DNA of 9,684 bases from contig JAMORM010000042.1 in assembly GCA_027063585.1 (NCBI GenBank), positions 1 through 9,684 of the forward strand, in the 5' to 3' direction. This document shows, piece after piece, positions 6,207 to 9,684 of this stretch; positions within the stretch are counted from its first letter, which is position 1; each line of letters begins with the position of its first letter. A program made the position numbers and the translations under genes. Origin of the DNA: Sulfurimonas sp. GTDB lineage: Bacteria; Campylobacterota; Campylobacteria; Campylobacterales; Sulfurimonadaceae. The notes below the pieces were generated by a model. It saw only the letters and a program-made list of their open reading frames with translations. It was not told the origin of the DNA and did no database searches.

Positions 6207-6779
6207 ATGATAACAAAAACAAGAACAACCAAAGAGACAGATATTACAGTGTCACTTGATATAAACGGCACGGGAAAGAGTAGTATAGATACAGGTGTGG
6301 GCTTTTTAGACCATATGCTTGAGAGTTTTTCCAAGCACTCTTTAATTGATTTAGACATTACATGTAAAGGTGATACGTACATTGACGATCACCACAGTGT
6401 TGAAGATGTCGGAATTGTTTTGGGTTCGCTGCTTGCACAGGCGATTTACCCTGTAAAAAATATGGAGCGTTTTGGCAGTGCAAACATAGTAATGGATGAA
6501 GCATGTGTTTCTTGTGATTTAGATTTAAGCAACCGTCCTTTTCTTGTATATGAGTTACATGTAAGTGGCAAAGTAGGGCAGTTTGACACAGAACTTGTCG
6601 AAGAATTTTTTCGTGCATTTGCTTTGAATGCCAGAATAAGTATGCACATTGTAGAGTGCCGTGGGAAGAATAAGCACCATATTATAGAAGCGGCGTTTAA
6701 ATCAGTTGCCGTTGCCATAAGACGTGCTACTACGAAGAATGAAAGAGTCGGCATACCGAGTACAAAAGATGTTTTATGA
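6207..6779 (+). CDS. hisB: Imidazoleglycerol-phosphate dehydratase
   Basis: HisB catalyses the sixth step of histidine synthesis, dehydrating imidazoleglycerol phosphate to imidazole acetol phosphate, as a Mn-dependent cytoplasmic 24-mer. Diagnostic motifs: FLDHMLESFSKH (His36), DDHHSVEDVG (His62, His63, Glu66) and KNKHHIIEAAFK (His157, His158, Glu161). At 190 residues it is the monofunctional form without the histidinol-phosphatase domain of the enterobacterial fusion. I chose ATG 6207 because GAGAGAGGA ends 6 bases upstream; the TTG at 6201 overlaps the rlpA stop and has poorer spacing. It begins 2 bases after rlpA and overlaps kdsC by 4 (ATGA). It stands alone among envelope genes; no other his gene is in the window. 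Confidence 0.96.
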   Translation: MITKTRTTKETDITVSLDINGTGKSSIDTGVGFLDHMLESFSKHSLIDLDITCKGDTYIDDHHSVEDVGIVLGSLLAQAIYPVKNMERFGSANIVMDEACVSCDLDLSNRPFLVYELHVSGKVGQFDTELVEEFFRAFALNARISMHIVECRGKNKHHIIEAAFKSVAVAIRRATTKNERVGIPSTKDVL

Positions 6780-7270
6780 TTAAACTTATAGTTTTAGATG
6801 TTGACGGTTGTTTAACTGATGGTAAACTTATATACTCAGCAGATGGATTTGAAAGTAAAAATTTTAATGTAAAAGACGGGTTGGGTATAACTACCTGGAT
6901 AAAAACAGGAAACCAAGTAGCCATTATTACGGGAAGAAACTCTGAGATAGTTGAAAAAAGAGCCAAAGAACTTGGTGTACAACATTTACACCAAGGCATA
7001 CGCAATAAATACAAGGTTATAAAAGAAATTGTCGAGTCACTCGGTCTTAAATTTTACGAGGTCGCTGTAATAGGGGATGATTTGAATGATTACAAAATGC
7101 TCTCTCTTGCCGGCAGAAGTTTTACACCGAATGACGGGCATGATGAGATTAAAAAACTTGTCAATACTGTACTCTCTCAAAGTGGCGGTAATGGTGCAGT
7201 AAGAGAGATGATAGATATTTTGGTCGAAGAAAATGATCAAAAAGAAGAATTTTTATCTGTATGGTTGTAA
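6776..7270 (+). CDS. kdsC: 3-deoxy-D-manno-octulosonate 8-phosphate phosphatase
   Basis: KdsC dephosphorylates Kdo-8-phosphate to Kdo, the sugar that joins lipid A to the LPS core. It is a HAD-superfamily enzyme without a cap domain, active as a tetramer. Seen: motif I DVDGCLTDG (nucleophile Asp8, Asp10), motif II ITGRNS (51-56), a motif III Lys in the IRNKYK stretch (about 79), and motif IV GDDLND (100-105). FNVKDGLGI (30-38) is also typical of KdsC. The length of 164 residues is normal. It starts in the hisB stop (ATGA) and ends 10 bases before lptC, whose ribosome site AAGGAG begins inside the kdsC stop codon. Placement next to lptC and lptA matches the order in E. coli and in epsilon relatives. 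Confidence 0.95.
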   Translation: MIKLIVLDVDGCLTDGKLIYSADGFESKNFNVKDGLGITTWIKTGNQVAIITGRNSEIVEKRAKELGVQHLHQGIRNKYKVIKEIVESLGLKFYEVAVIGDDLNDYKMLSLAGRSFTPNDGHDEIKKLVNTVLSQSGGNGAVREMIDILVEENDQKEEFLSVWL

Positions 7271-7283
7271 GGAGTAGGTTATT
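7269..7283 (+). promoter_or_regulatory. Ribosome binding site and non-canonical ATT start of lptC
   Basis: AAGGAG (7269-7274) is a perfect Shine-Dalgarno, 6 bases before ATT (7281-7283). An in-frame TAG at 7275-7277 rules out any start further upstream, and no ATG, GTG or TTG lies in frame between that stop and 7338. The ATT therefore appears to be the start codon, one base from ATG. AUU starts are known for infC and are weak and discriminated against by IF3. Confidence 0.65.
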
Positions 7284-7799
7284 AACATCAATATATTTTT
7301 AACTTTTGTTATCACTGTTTTATTAGTCATCTTTTTTATGTTCAAACCGATGGATATAAAAATTCAACACTTTAAAGATGTACCTTTGTTTGAGTTGAGT
7401 GATTTTACTATGTATGAGCTCAACCCTGAAGGTCTGACTACAATACTTCAGGGTACTACAGGCACAAGATATGCCGACAGATATACAATTAAAGATATGG
7501 ACTATACCGATAATTCAAAAAAATATATTGCCAATATGATTTCTGATTTTGGGGTATATAAAAATGAAATTGTGAAGTTAACAGGTCATGTTGTTTATGT
7601 ACGAGAAGACGGGCTTACTTTTAAAAGTGAAAAAGCAATATACAACAAAAAAACAGCAGATGTGATAAGTAATACAAAATACATTGCTTATCTGAATGAT
7701 AATATTGTCATTGGAAATTACATTAAATACAATAACATTTCTAAGAAAATTTATTCTAAAAATGTCATTGCCAAATACCAACTAAAAGAGGGAAAATAG
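7281..7799 (+). CDS. lptC: LPS export ABC transporter periplasmic protein LptC
   Basis: LptC is anchored in the inner membrane, receives LPS from the LptBFG transporter and passes it to LptA. Starting at ATT 7281 the 172-residue product opens (M)NINIFLTFVITVLLVIFFMF, one transmembrane helix as in all LptC proteins, followed by a beta-jellyroll periplasmic domain (VPLFELSDFTMYEL, then YIANMISDFGVYKNEIVKLTGHVVY). A start at the first ATG (7338) would give 153 residues without most of the anchor. Its stop abuts the lptA start directly. Sequence identity in this family is low; the call rests on the anchor, the fold-type repeats and the position between kdsC and lptA. Confidence 0.86.
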   Translation: MNINIFLTFVITVLLVIFFMFKPMDIKIQHFKDVPLFELSDFTMYELNPEGLTTILQGTTGTRYADRYTIKDMDYTDNSKKYIANMISDFGVYKNEIVKLTGHVVYVREDGLTFKSEKAIYNKKTADVISNTKYIAYLNDNIVIGNYIKYNNISKKIYSKNVIAKYQLKEGK

Positions 7800-8273
7800 A
7801 TGAAATACCTGCTAATACTAACGTTTTTACTACAAACTGCACTCTTCTCACAAGAGCTTAAAATTAAAGCTGATGAGTTTAAGGGAGATCAAAATAAAGG
7901 TATTTCAATTTTTACTGGACATGTCAGAATCAAAAAAGTCAATGATGAGTTAAATGCTTCTAAAGTGACTGTATATACAGATAAAAAAAACAAGCCTACA
8001 AAATTTGTAGCGGTAGGAGATGCCTCTTTTAAAATACAGACAGAGCAGGGAGCACGCTATAGAGGTGTTGCCCAAAAAGTCATCTATCTGCCTTTAAAAA
8101 AAGAGTATCATTTTTTTGGCAATGTGCATCTGAAACAACTTGATGACAAAAAAGAAATTTTTGGTGACGAAGTGATTTTGCAGGCAATAGACGGCAAGGC
8201 CTATGCAAAAGGTATTGAAAAAGAGCCTGTTATTATGATATTTGATATAAAAGATGAAAAGGAAAAAAAATGA
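7800..8273 (+). CDS. lptA: LPS transport periplasmic protein LptA
   Basis: LptA polymerises into the periplasmic bridge that carries LPS from LptC to LptD. Seen: a cleavable signal peptide (MKYLLILTFLLQTALFS, cut before QE), then an OstA/LptA-type beta domain: LKIKADEFKGDQNKGISIFTG with the family's target-strand pattern, FVAVGDASFKIQ, and YHFFGNVHLKQ. The length of 157 residues is typical for Campylobacterota. Ribosome site GAGGGA lies about 6 bases upstream. It follows lptC with no gap and overlaps engB by 4 bases (ATGA). The lysine-rich tail (DEKEKK) overlaps the engB start and may be dispensable. Confidence 0.9.
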   Translation: MKYLLILTFLLQTALFSQELKIKADEFKGDQNKGISIFTGHVRIKKVNDELNASKVTVYTDKKNKPTKFVAVGDASFKIQTEQGARYRGVAQKVIYLPLKKEYHFFGNVHLKQLDDKKEIFGDEVILQAIDGKAYAKGIEKEPVIMIFDIKDEKEKK

Positions 8274-8887
8274 TAGACATTGTTGATGCAAAGTTTATAA
8301 CATCGGCTCCGAATGTCAGTGCAGCACCAGAATCTGAGGAACAAAATGAAGTAGTGTTTATGGCGCGCTCAAATGTTGGCAAAAGCTCACTGCTTAATGC
8401 ATTGACAAATCATAAAGGATTGGCAAAAGTCTCTTCAACACCGGGAAAGACAAAACTTATAAACTATTTTGATGTTACTTTTTTAGATAGGGATTCTTCA
8501 GAAAAAGTTGTTGCCAAATTTGTAGATTTACCTGGTTTTGGTTATGCGAAAGTTGCTAAATCTATCAAGCATGACTGGGAAAAAAATTTGACAGACTATA
8601 TTGCCAACAGAGAAGAAATTAAAATTTTTATTCATCTGATAGATTGCAGGCACCCGCATTTGGAAATAGACACTTCTGTGAGTGATTTTCTCTTTAAAAC
8701 CGCTCGAGAAAATCAGTATATACTGCAAATATTTACAAAAATTGACAAACTCAATCAAAAAGAACAAAATGCACTTCGAAAAGAGTTCCCGAATGCACTC
8801 ATGGTTTCAAGTGCAAAAAAACGAGGTATCAGTAAAATCGTCAAAGTAATTTATGATATTTTACAAGAGAGCGTGGATGAAGATTAA
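8270..8887 (+). CDS. engB: Ribosome biogenesis GTPase EngB (YsxC/YihA)
   Basis: EngB is an essential cytoplasmic TRAFAC GTPase needed for assembly of the large ribosomal subunit. All motifs are visible: G1 ARSNVGKSS (32-40), the switch I region STPGKT (56-61), G3 DLPGFGYA (86-93), G4 TKIDK (156-160; most relatives have TKADK), and G5 SSAKK (180-184). The length of 205 residues is normal. Translation is coupled to lptA by ATGA and to the acetyltransferase by an 11-base overlap. Its position after lptA is shared with Helicobacter and Campylobacter as I recall, so the LPS-ribosome pairing is old and not specific to this strain. Confidence 0.96.
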   Translation: MIDIVDAKFITSAPNVSAAPESEEQNEVVFMARSNVGKSSLLNALTNHKGLAKVSSTPGKTKLINYFDVTFLDRDSSEKVVAKFVDLPGFGYAKVAKSIKHDWEKNLTDYIANREEIKIFIHLIDCRHPHLEIDTSVSDFLFKTARENQYILQIFTKIDKLNQKEQNALRKEFPNALMVSSAKKRGISKIVKVIYDILQESVDED

Positions 8888-9338
8888 TTATGTAAAAGCA
8901 AAACTCTCAGATATTGAAAAAATGAGAGAATTAGTGCTGCCTGAAGTGCAAAGCGGTGTTATCTTAGAAAGAAGTGAAGATGAGATTGCAACAAATATCC
9001 GTTCGTATACTTTGGCTTTTTCAGATGCACAGCTTGTTGGTTTTACAGCCTTACATATACATACAAAATACCTTGGCGAAATACGTTCACTCATTGTAAA
9101 AGAAGGCTTTCGAGGACAAAAAATAGGAGAAACATTAGTAAGTTATGCATTGGATGAGGGCAAAACACTTGGTCTTCAAAAAGTTTTGAGTTTAACCTAT
9201 AAGCAGTCTTTTTTTGAAAGACTCGGGTTTGTAGAAATACCAAAAGAGTCCCTTCCCGAACATAAAATTTGGGCTGATTGTATTAAATGTAAACACTTTC
9301 CGATATGCAACGAAGTATCTCTCATCAAAAACCTATAA
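8877..9338 (+). CDS. argA: GNAT acetyltransferase, probable short-form N-acetylglutamate synthase
   Basis: This 153-residue single-domain GNAT protein probably acetylates glutamate with acetyl-CoA as the first step of arginine synthesis. Seen: a start like other short ArgA proteins (INYVKAKLSDIEKMREL), the strand before the cofactor loop (EIRSLIVKEGFRGQKIGE, 68-85, with the RGQKIG pyrophosphate loop), FFERLGF (112-118), and a C-terminal tail with IWADCIKCKHFPICNEVSL containing three Cys (135, 138, 144). That tail is a hallmark I associate with short ArgA. It lacks the kinase-like regulatory domain of classical ArgA, so arginine feedback would differ. ATG 8877 has AAGAGAG 5 bases upstream; the ATG at 8853 would add 8 residues within engB. 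Substrate is inferred. Confidence 0.75.
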   Translation: MKINYVKAKLSDIEKMRELVLPEVQSGVILERSEDEIATNIRSYTLAFSDAQLVGFTALHIHTKYLGEIRSLIVKEGFRGQKIGETLVSYALDEGKTLGLQKVLSLTYKQSFFERLGFVEIPKESLPEHKIWADCIKCKHFPICNEVSLIKNL

Positions 9339-9684
9339 TTCCATTCCTTTATATAATACTGTTTGTATTGTATGACAGTCTGGGCAGTATTTATCCATTT
9401 TTACCGCCACTGCTGGCAGTATTATATGTGCTTTTTAGCCGGGCTCTTGACAACAATGATACTGTTTCAATTTTTCTTATTGTATTGTGTTTAGTAGTTT
9501 TTGAAGCAAATTACGGCTATATTCTTTTAAGCTCAGTTATCTATTTTTATATAGTATACAAATTTATTATGCCAAAAATTATTCAAAATTCTAGTTGTGC
9601 TATATGTATTCGTGCTGTTACTGTTATACTTATCTATCTGGGCTTTTTCTTATTTTTAACTTTGCTGTCAAATATTTTTTTATT
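9305..9684 (+). CDS. MreD-like integral membrane protein, 3' end outside the window
   Basis: The open frame runs from ATG 9305 to the window end without a stop (126 codons seen). It begins MQRSISHQKPIIPFLYIILF and is strongly hydrophobic, with about four membrane segments: FLYIILFVLYDSL, the Pro-rich IYPFLPPLLAVLYVLF, IFLIVLCLVVFEANYGYILLSSVIYFYIVY, and VTVILIYLGFFLFLTLL. Size, topology and the FEANYG-type loop resemble MreD, the rod-shape membrane partner. In relatives a similar gene sits before the penicillin-binding protein gene mrdA. It overlaps the acetyltransferase gene by 34 bases and has no good Shine-Dalgarno, so it likely depends on coupled translation. The MreD assignment is tentative. 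Confidence 0.6.
   Translation, partial: MQRSISHQKPIIPFLYIILFVLYDSLGSIYPFLPPLLAVLYVLFSRALDNNDTVSIFLIVLCLVVFEANYGYILLSSVIYFYIVYKFIMPKIIQNSSCAICIRAVTVILIYLGFFLFLTLLSNIFL

Overview
The window looks like a chromosomal segment of a Campylobacterota (Epsilonproteobacteria) species, most like Sulfurimonas or a close relative. I infer this from the AT-rich, tightly overlapping genes and from the order tatD - lytic transglycosylase/LysM - rlpA - (hisB) - kdsC - lptC - lptA - engB. As I recall, the same block without hisB is seen in Helicobacter pylori and Campylobacter jejuni. No database search was run, so the species call is an inference.

Region 1 (1 to about 1610) is the platform end of a chromosomal integron. 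Read on the minus strand, there is a candidate cassette promoter, a presumptive attI, one complete gene cassette (458 to 14) encoding a 121-residue protein of unknown function, and a well-formed attC site (78 to 8). A further cassette must begin at the left edge. On the plus strand, pointing away from the cassette, lies an integron-type tyrosine recombinase gene (713-1604). The integrase is broken twice. A deletion of roughly 40 codons shifts the frame and removes the region specific to integron integrases. A 60-base, hairpin-rich segment then replaces the codons that should carry the catalytic tyrosine. The array therefore appears frozen unless an integrase acts in trans. An inverted repeat (AATGTCCGT / TGAATAAA) lies in the spacer between cassette and integrase.

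Region 2 (1617-4085) starts 12 bases after the integrase remnant. It holds recN (DNA break repair), a 56-residue two-helix membrane protein that overlaps both neighbours, and tatD (metal-dependent DNase). In relatives recN usually follows nadK, so the integron may sit at a breakpoint in that order and may now supply or limit recN transcription.

Region 3 (4170-9684) is a compact envelope operon. In order it encodes a membrane-bound lytic transglycosylase with LysM repeats, the septal lipoprotein RlpA, HisB (histidine synthesis), KdsC (Kdo-8-P phosphatase), LptC and LptA (LPS transport), EngB (ribosome-assembly GTPase), a short ArgA-type acetyltransferase, and the start of an MreD-like membrane protein that runs off the window. 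Peptidoglycan remodelling, Kdo synthesis and LPS export are thus co-transcribed with two amino-acid genes and a ribosome-assembly factor. Most junctions overlap by 4 to 34 bases or are separated by 0 to 10 bases, which suggests translational coupling. lptC is notable because its only sensible start is an ATT codon behind a perfect AAGGAG; the first ATG would remove its membrane anchor.
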